Of a DNA stretch of 64,000 nucleotides, positions 22,401 through 34,305 are shown piece after piece (the stretch's first letter is position 1; each line of letters begins with the position of its first letter). The stretch comes from Xylaria sp. FL1777. Its lineage: Eukaryota; Ascomycota; Sordariomycetes; Xylariales; Xylariaceae. A program made the translations under genes and the position numbers. The stretch lies in contig MU400720.1 in the NCBI GenBank assembly GCA_022578965.1, positions 1,534-65,533 of the forward strand, written 5' to 3'. Under the pieces are notes generated by a model that was given only the letters and a program-made list of their open reading frames with translations, ran no database searches and was not told the origin of the DNA.

Positions 22401-24096
22401 TGCATGTGTCTTCGTGTAGACCTTCGAAATCAATTGATATCACACGAAAGCTAGGTGATTCTTTCGACCCTGTTTGAGCGGTAAGGACAAATTTTAGGCT
22501 GGTCGAGTCCTGTGTCGTTGTCAGAACACCAGGAAGTATACTGAGATCATCGGGTAACTTGGTTGTTTTCCAGCTTATGCCATGGTCCAACGAGTACTTG
22601 ATCTCTTGAACATTCACTTTCTTAGTGTCCTTCACAGCCAAAAGGATTGAACCCTGGTCGCCGAATTCATATTTATGCGGTCCTTCAGGTCCTTCCGTCC
22701 AGGTCTTTCCAGCGTCATCGGAGATATAAAGACTGGACTCCCAGTAATCTTTCAGAAATTTACCGCGATTACCGTTACCCATTACTAGACCAGGTGCTGG
22801 GCTCGAAAAGATTGAGCCGACGTTACTTTGTTCTGTTATAGAGTGGAGGTGAATATTGTCATCGTCTGTGCTGATCGACTCGAATTTTCTGCCATCGTCA
22901 AAAGTGATCCATGTTATAATTTTCTTCGTCGCCTCCTCATTTTCTACCTCCTCCCAATTCTCGACTTGATTGACCAAGTAGACACCCTGGATTCCAGTGA
23001 CTTGTTCGAAATCGACGCGTGTTAGGCGATTGCGGTTTGTGTGCTCGATATTCCTCACAAAGTAGGTACCGTTAGAATTACTAGTGAGCAATGTACCCAT
23101 AGGATTGGAGGTGCGCTTGCTCGTACGAACATCAATCTGAATACTGTAATTGGTGCTTGCTAGGACAGTGTATGCCGTCTCAATGAGTGGGTGATCTTGT
23201 GGGAAGATAGCGCGATGCCAGACCTTGGTGTCGTCAGTCACAAAGAGAGCCATCTCAGCACTTTGAGGCGAAGATGTAGCCGCCAAAAAGTATTTCTTCA
23301 CTCCGAGAATGTTGGTGACACCCTGAACCGGTCCATGACCATTCAAGTTGACCTCTTTCTCATCAAGCGTCTCACCATCAAGAGCCTTGAAATAATTGTC
23401 GGACACGTAGAGTCGGTTCTCTCCTTGAGGCGAGAATATGCCGGATCTCACGATACATATGATTCGGTTGGCGTCTAGATCAGCATCACCCGTGGTGAAG
23501 ACCGGGGATGACTTGGCCCAACTGCAGCCTTGTGTCTGCTTACGGAGTAATTTTGCTTTCTTCTTGAAGCCATCGGTAGTGTACAGGGTAAGTTCTTCAC
23601 AGAAGAAGCCTTCGCATTCCATACCAGTGAGCAAAATCTTGTCCGGGTCATCGGCGTGGAAGGTCAACCATTTCCCCATGGTATCGGCAAAGTCGCTGGT
23701 ATAGGTGTCGGTATAGAACTCTTCCCATGTTTCCCCTTTATCCGCTGTCTTCCAGTGTACGTTGCCGAATGTCAAAACATATGCGCGATCCGGATCGTAC
23801 TTGTGCATGATAAGAGCGCTGCTCTTTTCTTGATCGATGCCTTTAGCCTTGTCCCATGTGGCACCGCCATCAGTAGATCGCCAAATGGCATGAGACTTTC
23901 CCACCTCTCGCAACATGAGGACATTGGAGTCTGGGAAGTAAGTGGGACTATTCGGCATGCCCTCGAATTCATTCACAACGATGGTCGGCTCGTCTTTTGC
24001 GTATACGGTCGAGGCAGTCGATAGAAAAGTGGTTAGGACGAAGAGGGCGGCCCACCACACCGAGGTGGTTGCGCCAATGGATCGCGACGCCCTCAT
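19475..24096 (-). CDS. vps10: Vps10/sortilin-type vacuolar sorting receptor
   Basis: Two exons, 24096-20192 and 20126-19475, with a 65-bp intron that restores a Cys codon, giving 1518 aa, normal for fungal Vps10. A signal peptide (about residues 1-33, ending STVYA) leads two tandem Vps10 propeller domains with Asp-box repeats (STDGGATW, SDDAGKTW, SLDHGISW, THDHGKTW, STDRGDDW, TQDAGLSW, SLDRGESW), each closed by a Cys-rich 10CC region. A transmembrane segment (GVAIFFAVTVPIAFASLVGW) follows, then a tail ending in an acidic DDDEGELLGDDSDDEA. The receptor cycles between trans-Golgi and endosome, carrying carboxypeptidase Y-type hydrolases, and is retrieved by retromer. A second hydrophobic stretch (YPVIAVSAVVAVVGALPLVA) in the tail may be another membrane segment. 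Confidence 0.96.
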
Positions 24097-25089
24097 GGTG
24101 CTACGGTTCTAGGCGGAAGGGATGGGGAAACCATAGCAGGATTAATCGATGTGCGATAGGACAGGCAGTTGGACCGCGGGACGGGGAGAAGACGGCGATA
24201 TCGATGAGGTGGTTGGTATTGGCGATCAACGACAATAGGTAGTTGGAGAGCAGCTCTCACAGGCAGTAGCGCATGAGATAGAGAATAATAGTACAAATGT
24301 CTAGATGAGGCGCAAGCAGTGCAAAGGGAAGCAATGTGGGATTATAGTATGTAGGTTGTTTCGATTAATCGGGACCCGAATCTCGGGTAAAGAGATGAAT
24401 GAAGTCGAAGACAAAAACCAACAGCTCTGGCACAATAGGAACAAGTTGCAACATGCTGCCTCAGCTCTTCGCCGCGTCATTCAATGATAATTGACAACAG
24501 CTGAAGAGTGCATACAGCGCTACGCCCTACAAAGGTGCTGGGTGCGTCAGGTACACAGGTACCCGGCATGTCTAGGCTTAGCGCCCCTACGCAGTAAGGT
24601 ACGAATGTACCCAGGTACCTGTGTTAGGCAATTACTAAGGCACCGATTTAATCATATAGGTGGGTTAAATCGTTACACCTTTTAATTCTGATACACTTTA
24701 CATGTGAATTTTTGCTATCAAGTAGGTACCTAGGTACCTCCTACCTAACATTAAGATACAGAAACCTGGCATCATGGATCAGGTATTATTAATTCAAATT
24801 TATCTCCAGGTCCTAATTCAGGGCCTTGTCATAGGCATGAAGAGGGACTAGCTACCTAGTCTATGTATGCCTAATGGCCTAATGATGGGTTGTGCGACTA
24901 CTATATGTAGGACAACAACAACTTTGTCCGGCTTGTCTCAAAAGAAGATCTGGCTAGCTAGCAATGTATTCTGTAGCGAAACCAATACCCCTAGTCTTCC
25001 GTAGAAGGCTGAAGCCATATCAGATTGATTCTCACACATCAATCGTTGTATGTATGCACATCTCCTCTCCTAGATAGATATTCGTATGT
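24097..25089. other. Intergenic, vps10 upstream region
   Basis: Should contain the vps10 promoter and the 3' flank of the methyltransferase gene. It includes the palindrome at 24725-24738 and other GGTACC words. No gene was recognised. Confidence 0.5.
24725..24738. repeat. GGTACCTAGGTACC perfect palindrome
   Basis: A 14-bp perfect palindrome built from the TAGGTACC word, followed within a few bases by CCTACCTAA. Confidence 0.85.
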
Positions 25090-26010
25090 CTACTTTGACT
25101 TTACAGCTTCACCCAGACTTCCTGGCTTGGTAGCAGAGATGGCCACATAATGCCAATGGCCTTGACCTCGGTAGGCCTCAACACCAGCAACGGTGTTAAT
25201 GAACCAGCGTTCGAGCCCAAATAGGCGGACCAATAGATATGGTATGAATGCGAGCACAAAAAAGAATCGAGTCATAGGGACGATGTTTTTGGAGTAGTCG
25301 CGAACTACAACATCTTCAAAGCCTGCCTCTTCCAGCATTTTCTTGAAAACGCCAGGATGCGATATCGCGTTCGTAGGCATGGCAGCGTACTCGTTCACCT
25401 TATCCATCGACTGAGCCATGCCCAGTGGCGAGTTTTCGCGCGTGTTGTGGTCGTATTCAAACTGGGCTAAGCGACCACCCGGTCTCAAGAGGCGATAGAA
25501 CCCTTTTAACACTGCCTCAGGATCGGTGGCATGAACAAACGTTTCCATAGTATATATACCGTCAAAAGACTGGGAATCTAGTGACTCGAGATTATGGTAG
25601 TCCATCTTCCTGACTCTGACTTGTCCCGGGGGGAGGTCAGCCTGCTTGAAATTGCGGGAGGCTTTGTAGACATGGTGATCTACGATGTCGATAGCCTCCA
25701 CGCGCAACTTATGGGTTTGGGCCATGCGCAAAGCTACATGGCCGACGCCGCAGCCAGCGTCCAAGACCTGGGAGCCAGGTGGCAGAGCAAGCGCCTCAGC
25801 TAGTTTGTCCTCCATATTGCGAAGGCCTCTACTCAATGGAAAAGGCCAGTATGTGTCCTGTTCATAGTATCCGAAATGTCGCGTACCTCCAAGCAATAGC
25901 CTATACCCTATTCGGGACTCGAGGGAGTAGTAGTAGGTCTGTAGTTGGGAATTTGCATTAATGAGCGGCTCGGCATCTTCGTCGCCCGACCGGACTCCTG
26001 ATGGTGACAT
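25090..26010 (-). CDS. Class I SAM-dependent methyltransferase, sterol C-24 methyltransferase-like
   Basis: Single exon. I start at the internal ATG (MSPSGVRSGDEDAEP, 306 aa) because the upstream 65 codons are Cys/Ser/Phe-rich and look like leader sequence. SAM-binding motif I is VLDAGCGVGHVALRMA (about residues 108-123); later motifs include DGIYTMETFVHATDPEA and LLRPGGRLAQFEYDH. The layout resembles Erg6/SMT enzymes, but at 306 aa it is shorter than Erg6 (about 380), so I do not call it the housekeeping ergosterol enzyme. A hydrophobic stretch near the C-terminus (FFFVLAFIPYLLVRLFGL) may touch membranes, as expected for an enzyme on a lipid substrate. The substrate is unknown. No terpene or polyketide biosynthetic gene lies next to it. 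Confidence 0.82.
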   Translation of the reverse strand: MSPSGVRSGDEDAEPLINANSQLQTYYYSLESRIGYRLLLGGTRHFGYYEQDTYWPFPLSRGLRNMEDKLAEALALPPGSQVLDAGCGVGHVALRMAQTHKLRVEAIDIVDHHVYKASRNFKQADLPPGQVRVRKMDYHNLESLDSQSFDGIYTMETFVHATDPEAVLKGFYRLLRPGGRLAQFEYDHNTRENSPLGMAQSMDKVNEYAAMPTNAISHPGVFKKMLEEAGFEDVVVRDYSKNIVPMTRFFFVLAFIPYLLVRLFGLERWFINTVAGVEAYRGQGHWHYVAISATKPGSLGEAVKSK

Positions 26011-27413
26011 AGTGGTGGACAGGGAGGCCTTCGAAATCGTTGTCGTAGCCTCTTTAATTACGCAATTAAAGTGATTGCAGTCAAATAACGAGAAGCTTGA
26101 AAGTATGAAAGGCTGAGAGGCTGAATGGCATGTGGGGAGGGAAACCCAAACAAATGAAAAACAGTGTGTAACCTCTGAGGCGGAGAGCCACAGCAATGCT
26201 AACAATGCAGTGGCGTCCCTGGAAAAGCCGTTGAAGCCACCGAAAGAGAAACCAATCAGGTCAATTTGTTTGTGGACGAATAATAATAACTCAATATGGC
26301 TGGAAACAAGGGAACCGTAGTTGAATCAAGTTGAGGATTCGGGTTCTATTTAAAATAGATCACCCGCCACTCTGGCCTTGACCGACTTGTATATTCATAG
26401 ATGAAACATATACTATTACAAAGGCACAAAACTCTATTCCTAAATGTCTAACGAGGTAATGATATAAAAGAGGAAAAGAAATATATATCCATCTTAGGTA
26501 TTGGCATTTGTGTCATTGAAACCGATATTAATAAGATATTCCTCTACCTTATAACTTAAGTATCTAGCACATGCCAATGTTTATGTAATTATAGCCCGTG
26601 TGTTAAGCGCCCACCGGCCAGGCTCATAGGTAGGTTCTTGGCAATGGGTTGGGTCTTACAGGGCTAGATTCTTGACCTATATATATACCTACCTATACAC
26701 TACAATTCTGTCGGAGCGCGTACGACCTGCTACATTCCAGACAACAACGCCTCCTCAAATAACGATAGCACACAGATCAAAGCCCTGATAGGGCCCTCAA
26801 CATGATAGTGCCTTGTAATCGTGGTGGGATGACAGAGGCAGGCTCTACGCCGCCACCCACACTATCTAAAAACGGGATATGGCAAGCAGCCTCCTTCTGC
26901 GAATCTCAGCTGTCAACGTGATGGCGTTGCTGACCACAACACTGACGAGGCCGATGTGGCGCTGTAATCGCCTACGGTGTAGAGTACAGTGGTCCAACAA
27001 GTGCAGGATCATGCCTGATTTTCTAGGTATTCTGAAACCCGAAGTTGAAGAAGCCTATGAGAGGATTCAGTTGGTCTTAACTGGTCACCTGAGTTCGGAT
27101 TCTCTAGACAGCCTGCATACAACCTGCGAAAGTGATTCGATGATGCTGTCGCTTGGAATCTCACCTTGGGGCGCCCAGTGACACCCAGTGCGCGGAGCTT
27201 TACTCCTGTTCGCTTCAACAGCGCGCTTCCCGGCTGCAGAGTGCGAGATAGATAAAAGTGACGCAGAGTAACTCTTATAGAGTTAATTGGCCTTCAAGCA
27301 ACTTTCGACTGAACCTCGATCTGGTGCTCCTCGGTCCGCCGACTTAATTCCTCGAGCAAGGAAGTTTTGTTCTCAATGTCAAGTTTACCCCTTAAACGTC
27401 TTATATACTGAAC
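26011..27413. other. Intergenic, no supported gene
   Basis: The methyltransferase upstream region, then AT-richer sequence (about 26340-26700). A 100-codon ORF at 26879-27181 starts with ATG but has no recognisable domain, and overlapping antisense frames are also open; I do not call it. Confidence 0.4.
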
Positions 27414-29084
27414 ATGCAATCTTCATCGTCGCCAGTCATCCATAGTTCATCTGCAGCTCATAACACCACCCTAGTAGGATGGGTGGGCTCTTCAACAGAC
27501 CGCGGTACCATAGACATACTTTGGTCTTGCATTATAACCATTCTATTGTGCTGCTGGGTGGCAACTCAACTGAATGCTGCGGCACTGACGGACAAATGGT
27601 ATCACTGATTCATAGACAAGGTCAATCTCGCAATGATAGGCTTTTTAGGACCTGACTTTCTATTCGGCATCGCAATAGGCCAGCTCTCGAGCGCCCGGAG
27701 GTGTGTCAGAGTAAGTTATATTAGCAGTATTCAGTGGTACACAAGAAAATGCTTAGGACTTTGGCTTATAGCTGTTCCGCGAAGATAATCATTTATTAAA
27801 GGGAACTAAATGGACGTTACGGTATGCTTTCTTTACGAATATGGGTGGCTTACACCTGACCAGTCCGGATTTCCCCAACGGCTTCCCTATTAAGCAGCTT
27901 CATTATCTTGTAAAGCATGATCACGTAGATTTTCCGAACATGAAGGCCATGGCAATTGATGAAAGGAATACCACCGATACTCTATCTAAGTTAGTTAACC
28001 TCTTCTTAATTCACGCACGGCATGTCCTGTTTGATCATCGTGTCCAATCGATGCTCTCGTCATTAACTCTACGCTTAGCCTCGTAACTATCTGGCAAGTG
28101 ATATGGTACTCTGTCGCAGAGATCCAACGCACACGCGACGGTCTTCCGATGACCACGCTCGAGCTGACATCCCTATCCTTCGTCGTGATGATGATTGCAA
28201 CATCGATCTGCTGGTTCCGAAAGCCATCTATCACGATCCCGCAATCGATTCCCACTAAGAACGGGAAGTTAATATACAAAATCCGCGCCGACGCCAAAGA
28301 ACAGACACATCCAGGTCTCAACATCGAGGTCTGGTATCGGACCCCTCTGGATTTCATCCACGATGATCGATGGGGGATTGATACCCACTGGTCTTACTAC
28401 ACGCGACTCTCACATATCATGTATATAAAAGTATTCTCGCGCTCGCTTAATGCACGTCCTTGGGATCGGCTCCCATCAGACCAGTGGCTCCCGCCGGAAA
28501 AAGCCTTGATACCTCTCGGGGTATTGGTGCTCCCCTTATTCAGTGTGTCTTTCTTGATCGCGTGGAACTTTTACTTTCTTACAAAGATCGAGCAGTGGCT
28601 CTGGCGTGGGTTTGCGACATACCATGCAGTCTTTGTCCTATATGGGGGCTCGTATTATCTCATCGAAGCGCTTCGCTGGGAAAAGAGATCTAGAGTCAAA
28701 ACAGAGGTTAACGTCGAAGCGGTGACTCTTGAATATTCTCATTCCGCGCAGACCTTGACGTCTCTAGCGATAGATGAGAGTAACGTCAATCCAGAGGCTC
28801 AGTTACATAGACTAGGTCCATTAGAGCGCGTTTTGAGCAGAAACTATCTGAAATGGGTTCGGATGGTAGTACAATTTTTCGCCTCGTGGAGAAACATCTC
28901 CGCAGACAGGGATCCGGCCATGGCGATGCCACTTCGCGTCATTATACCAGTTACAGTAACTTGCGTATTGTATGTCTTTGCCAGAGGATTCTTATACATA
29001 GAAGATATAATCTCGCTGCGCCGTCAACCAGCCAATATCTACCAGTCAGTAAATAAATACATACCTTTCCTCGGCGATGGCTAG
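27414..29084 (+). pseudogene. Multi-pass fungal membrane protein, interrupted by an in-frame TGA
   Basis: Reading 27414-27710, 27772-27989 and 28079-29084 with two good introns (61 and 89 bp) gives a 506-codon frame, broken only by TGA at 27606-27608 (codon 65). The sequence on both sides is continuous family sequence: before it GTIDILWSCIITILLCCWVA, after it FIDKVNLAMIGFLGPDF, then YLVKHDHVDFPNMKAMAIDE, WYSVAEIQRTRDGLPMTTLE and several hydrophobic segments. This is a widespread uncharacterised membrane protein family of Pezizomycotina, often annotated only as hypothetical. The stop could be one C-to-T change from CGA. The remaining exons and splice sites look intact, so the break may be recent, be a sequencing error, or be read through. 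Confidence 0.72.
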
Positions 29085-31512
29085 CAGCAAAATCGGATAG
29101 CAGGAGGCCCAATTGAGGAATCTGGAAACTTCACCAACTGAAACCATCCTGGACGAAAAGCCACACCTCAGACGACCAGGATTTAGCCCAGACCGCTATG
29201 AGTACGATTCTCGTATCCTAGACGATCGATGCATGTGAAGGGAAGTTTTGTTAGGATAAGTACGAAAGCAAACATGTGATCCAGAGACTGGCCCAAATAC
29301 TGAACTTGTGTCGCGTTTGATACAAACGACGCCATTAATACCACGCGAGTATTGACGGTATATACAGATCCACCTCACCGCGACAACTTGAGATAGTCAT
29401 CTGGACGTTGACTTCTCACGTAAGTAGCTGCCTTCTGCGGTCGCCTGGATCACATCGCCATTGCCTTCAGCTGCCAATCTTCATCTCGAAGTCCATTCTC
29501 AGCTACAGCCAGCGGCACGACGTTGAGAAGATGAAATGATATCTCCGGAGATACCCGTGCGTTTCAGTTCGATGAGCACAGCGATGACGCGACTAGATCC
29601 TAAGTTAGATTCTATGCCAGAATTCCGAGATCCATCGTCACAGTAATGAGGCCGAGAAGATGAACTTCTAACAGGTATGTTACGTCAAGCTACTCTATTA
29701 TATTATCGTCCGTTTTGAAGGAGATTAACTCGTTATTGTTAGAGCACATAATCTAGCTCACCCATTATCTGCTATAGGAAGTATGGTTGTAAGGCAATGC
29801 AAGTAGAGCTACAATTTGGCTAACGCTCTATTTAATTTAAGTTGCCCTCTACTACTTTGAGAATAAGAGCATCAAATTGCTGGCGAAGACATCTAGAATA
29901 CAAGACTGGATGGAGCTATTCTTATATACCAGGGTCTTACCATAGTATAAATCAATATTTTAGGCACAGCGCTTGCATTCTTTTCTCTCCTTTTAAGAAA
30001 ATTAGGAAAATTCAACACAAAACTATATTGCCATTCCTTTAATCACATTTATATTTTAACGGAAATAATAGTTCTAGGTTTTCCCAATTTTGAAGCGCAC
30101 GACAAATTACCTAAGGCTTAGCGCGATCGCCGCTTTTGCTCAGGCTTGGCTTAGCCTAATGATCAGTTTGGTGACTGCCCAAGCAGCTACATTTATACAT
30201 TATATTTATTTATGTATGTAAGTATCAACGTATGTAGGTATCAACGTTACTGGCGCAGTTGTTTCTAAGGTGCATTATGTCTCATGTCCAGCAGTAGAAC
30301 GTTGCAACATACATGGCAGTGTACACTGGACCACTCACTACCTAATGTTCGAATAGCCATGAAACTTGGATAGCCGGGATTGTTATCCCCTGGAAGTCTA
30401 CCTAGGTACCCACAATCGTGAAACACACACTCTCTAGCCCTGCCATTTTAAGACGCCGCTCTCCCAATTTGAAGGATTAGCTAGACTATATATGTACTAC
30501 TGTACGTATGTAGATATGCTGCTTAGTACAAAGTGACTCAATAAAGATATAGTGTACTATTTCTTTCATTTACGTGTATACTAGCACTATATGTATGATG
30601 ATTGAGTAGGTACCAATGTAGAATGCAATACCTACATGTCTTAGGTACCTGCATTGTAAAACCCACATCGTGTTTAATCCTATTCCACGTGCTTTAGCCG
30701 CCTACCGGCTGTGTTTCCTGGTACAAAGTAACAAGTAGAAGGTGTCTAAGAAATAAATTGAATGATGCGCCCCTAGGTTTCCCAGTAGATGTTCGGTATA
30801 TCTTCATGTAGTACAATACCATGTCGAGAAATACCTACACAGCTAACTGCTTCCATCCCAATGGATGAAATCTTGGAAGAGATAGTACCTACATATAGGT
30901 CACATACACGGCTTGGTACCTACATTGTACCGAGGGCATGGACCAGGTAGCCCGCATCTAGTGGTATTCCGGTAGCCTAACAGCGACCCCTGTGACGCGC
31001 ATAACGCAACCTACAGTAGTGTGGTGGGGCAGACGGTCCTGCTGCTCACTGCTCACCACTTGCACCTCTACTTACATTGTGCGCTAGGTACAGATTTGCC
31101 ATGGTATTCAAGTTGCTCTCGCTGCCGTCTGCCATCCGCCAACTCCTTCGTCGTTGCCACACTTGTACCTTCCTCCTGTGCTTGGTTGCGCGCGCCTCTT
31201 ATTCTTCCTTTGTTTACTGCACTTACATCACCTCATCTGCTGCATCTGCCCGCGCGTTTGCCATCGCTTCTCCTTCCGTTCGTTCTTGCTGGAGCATCCT
31301 CGTGGACGACCAAGTGCTTGTAAACAAACCTCGTCACTTTCCCTCCCACAACAACAACAACTTGCCTAGTTTTGCGCCTGCAGATATCACCAACCATTGC
31401 TCAGCGCTCTGAAATTGTCTCAACCCATCTTTCAAAGCAAAGTATCCAGACCATCGTTTGATTTTGCCATCGGCCTCATTTGATCGCCACCTACGCTGTC
31501 TTCGCCTCCGTC
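29085..31512. other. Gene-poor region, upstream of the NTF2-like gene
   Basis: No domain-bearing ORF. A locally AT-rich patch at about 29690-30120 may be mildly RIP-affected. A near-tandem repeat, TATGTAAGTATCAACG then TATGTAGGTATCAACG, lies near 30214-30247. From about 31020 the strand becomes CT-rich and is probably the promoter and 5' leader of the next gene. Confidence 0.45.
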
Positions 31513-33364
31513 ATGGCCTTAGCAGCCGTGTATCAGCAGTTTCTTGCTGCTCCCAATTCCTCCCATCTCGCTGAGAATGCGACCCTGAACTACATCACCA
31601 CTACCACGGCCTTCAGAGGCTCTTCTGAAATCCTTCAGCACCTCACTACCTTACGAAAACAGATCAATAAGAAGAAAGGAAATGTCCTCTCTCTTGTCCA
31701 CGGCCAGAACGCGATTGCTATTGAGATTGAGACCGGCCTCGAATTTGTCACCTCTGGCGCTTCTTACCTACCGGCTCTTGACGATAACTTCCTCGCTGAC
31801 CGCACCGTCTATTTCCCCATCGTAAGTCCATCTCCTTTACTGTTGTTGCTCTGCGCCCACTGACCAGACCGCTAACCTTTCTCCTTCTTCGTAGATGCAT
31901 GTAGTTACCTTTAATGATGATGGAACAATTTTGAATATTCGCCAAAGCTGGGACCAAGGTGCCTTGCTGAAGCAACTCGACATCATTGGCAAAACCGGCC
32001 GCAACTGGCCCATCCGCGATAGCAAGGACCAGATTAGGATGATAGAAAATTGCGCCAAGTCTGCTGCTGGCGCAAGCGCATCGACCCAACCATCCACGAC
32101 GATTCCAAATCACTCCCGGGGCAAGTCAACTAATGCTCTACGAGACCCCCACGCTTCTCTTTCGCTATTCGAGTCGCGTGAGGAGCAGGAAGGGACGCTA
32201 GCATCAGTCATTTCCCCTAGAGGTGGAATTCGACCACGACAGCGCGACTTCACCGAGATCCTGGGCGATGAACCGGATGATGCCCCTTCTTCACCTAGTG
32301 CTGGACGGCATCGGTCCAATTCTCCTAGCAAAACTATCGCGCCCCGAGCAGGGCCGCGACCACGACAACGAGATTTCGTCGAGATCTTAGGGGATGAACC
32401 AGTCAACAACCCCGAATCTTCCGAGACGGCTGATGACCAACCTACGGGAGGCAGCGCGATCGCTCCTAAAGCTGGCGCTGGCAAGAACTTCCAGCCAAGT
32501 CGTTTGTTCGAAACTGATGAAGCCGAGGATCAAAGCAGCTCGCTAGACGATGCCAAATCCCCAGATCGCTTCTACCGGCCCCACCCCAAGAAGTTCAACC
32601 ATTTCGAATTTGTAGATGGGTCTGATCCCCAAGATGCCCCACAAGCAGATCCTACCCCACGGAAAACGAAGCATACAAGCCAGTGGTCCTTCGATGACTT
32701 CGTTACCCCTGCCAAGTTCAAGCCAACCAAGGTTCTTCGTCACCAGGAAGCCCATGACTGGGAGACGGAAAATGGGGAAACTTCACAGATACCGCCCCAA
32801 GGCAAACCCCGCCGTGATGCCGAAACACATTTCGAGTTTGTCGATGACGGAGACGCACCAGCTGATAGCCGTCCTGTCCGGCCCCGTGGTGCCACACACA
32901 ACAATGGACTTGGTTTATATCAAAACAACTTATATGACGAAGACGGCAAACCGGTTACGTCAACCGAAGGGCAACAACCTCTTGGAACCATTACCAACCT
33001 GAAGGACCGTGGCCGAGATTTTGATGCCCACTGGGTTATGACTGATAATCCGTCGCCTGACAAACCACAGGCCAAAGTCACCGTGAGTGATGATCGTAAA
33101 AAAGCTGTCAAAATGATGGAATCCAACTGGGCTGCCTATGATGAATCTCCCGTACAGAAGGAAAATAAGTCAGCGGCCGCTATGAATGGTTTTAAGAAGA
33201 ACGACGATCGTGGCATTTCCATCGGAGGCGATGGCATGGGGGGCGGCAAGGGCTCTACTCGAAACTGGCTCTTTAGTGATGAGGATGACACCCAAACCAA
33301 GAGACCGGTCCCTGGTAGAAGACCTCCTGCTGCCAAGACCGGTGGCTTTAACTGGGATTTCTAG
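31513..33364 (+). CDS. NTF2-like domain protein with long disordered tail
   Basis: Two exons, 31513-31821 and 31895-33364 (73-bp intron), give 592 aa. I start at the first ATG in frame, MALAAVYQQFLAAPNSSHL. Residues 1 to about 155 have the pattern of an NTF2-like fold, ending HVVTFNDDGTILNIRQSWD, with a break between exons at VYFPI. The rest is polar and low complexity, with short repeated motifs: RPRQRDF-EILGDEP occurs twice (about residues 213 and 261), and aromatic/acidic motifs HFEFVDG, WSFDDFVTP and HFEFVDD recur. The C-terminus is Gly-rich and ends GGFNWDF. Similar architecture occurs in uncharacterised Pezizomycotina proteins. The short repeats look like linear binding sites for one partner. 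The function is unknown. Confidence 0.85.
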
Positions 33365-34305
33365 GCGACCCGGGATGCCTCAATGCGCTGAAGGAGTATT
33401 TGAAGGAGCGCTTGAAGGGTAGCAGAGATACCACTAGCAACTTCTTTCTTTGTAACGACCAATAACGCTACCACGTCAATCATGAGTCATGAAGACTTGC
33501 CTTGAGACTCCTTGGTGGGTAGCCACTTGAGCAGTGACTGTCCTAGGGAGTTGATCATATCGTTTGACTGGAGGATGCTCATAGGCAGGCAGGATTCGCT
33601 CCGGGTTCACCGTGCCGTGTTGAACAAAACAAGATGGATAATGATAGGGCCAGGAATCCTCGCTGTATGATCAGCTTTTGTTTCTAGGTATATACTTCCT
33701 TTCCTTGGAACTGCAAATTAGTTACCTTGTTTCGCCCTAAGGGTTCGAGATAAGTAATTAGTTTCACTGGTTCAACCTTTGGGGAACGGCTTCCATGTAT
33801 TGTACTTTCCGATTCGGAATAAGGAATTGTCATAAATAAAAAAACCAAAACAGTGTGCGAATATATCTATTGTTCTGAGTCGGATGAGTCAACTAATTAT
33901 AATGTGATGTCCATTTAAACTTTAGTACCTAGATTAAGTAGGTAGCTTTCGAGCTTCCTGAAACCCCCTTTTCTCACACACCATTCGCTACTTACTAAAT
34001 CTCTACTTCTCTACTCGCTAGTTTAACTTGACACAAAACAAGGCTACAAGCGCCCAACACCTATATAAAAATATCCCTTCCTTTATCCCTTGCCGCTTGC
34101 CCCTTACCCCGTAACTAGCTTCCCGTGGTATTTTCGCTCCCTTCCCTCATAAAGCATCACATCACCGACCAAACAGGTGAATCATAGGCAAAAATATATC
34201 CAAGGTCGTCAATAGGTCAAGACATGTATGTATGTCACCATCTTAGGGGAAAAAAAAACAGAAGAAAAAAAGAAAACAGGTGTCCCCCTACCCCCTCAAA
34301 AAATC
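33365..34305. other. Convergent intergenic region
   Basis: The 3' flanks of the NTF2-like gene and the permease. It is AT-richer in places, with A-runs near 33836-33850. No gene, RNA or notable repeat was found. Confidence 0.5.

Noticed and set aside
26011..26205. N-terminal extension of the methyltransferase to 371 aa
   Set aside because: The extra 65 residues are Cys/Phe/Ser-rich and unlike the family; the internal ATG starts a normal acidic N-terminus.
26879..27181. 100-codon ATG ORF upstream of the membrane-protein gene
   Set aside because: No recognisable domain, and antisense frames of similar quality overlap it; not enough to call a gene.
32110..32484. 124-codon ORF antisense to the NTF2-like gene
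   Set aside because: It is the mirror of a GC-rich coding exon with a low-stop reverse frame and has no independent domain or start context.
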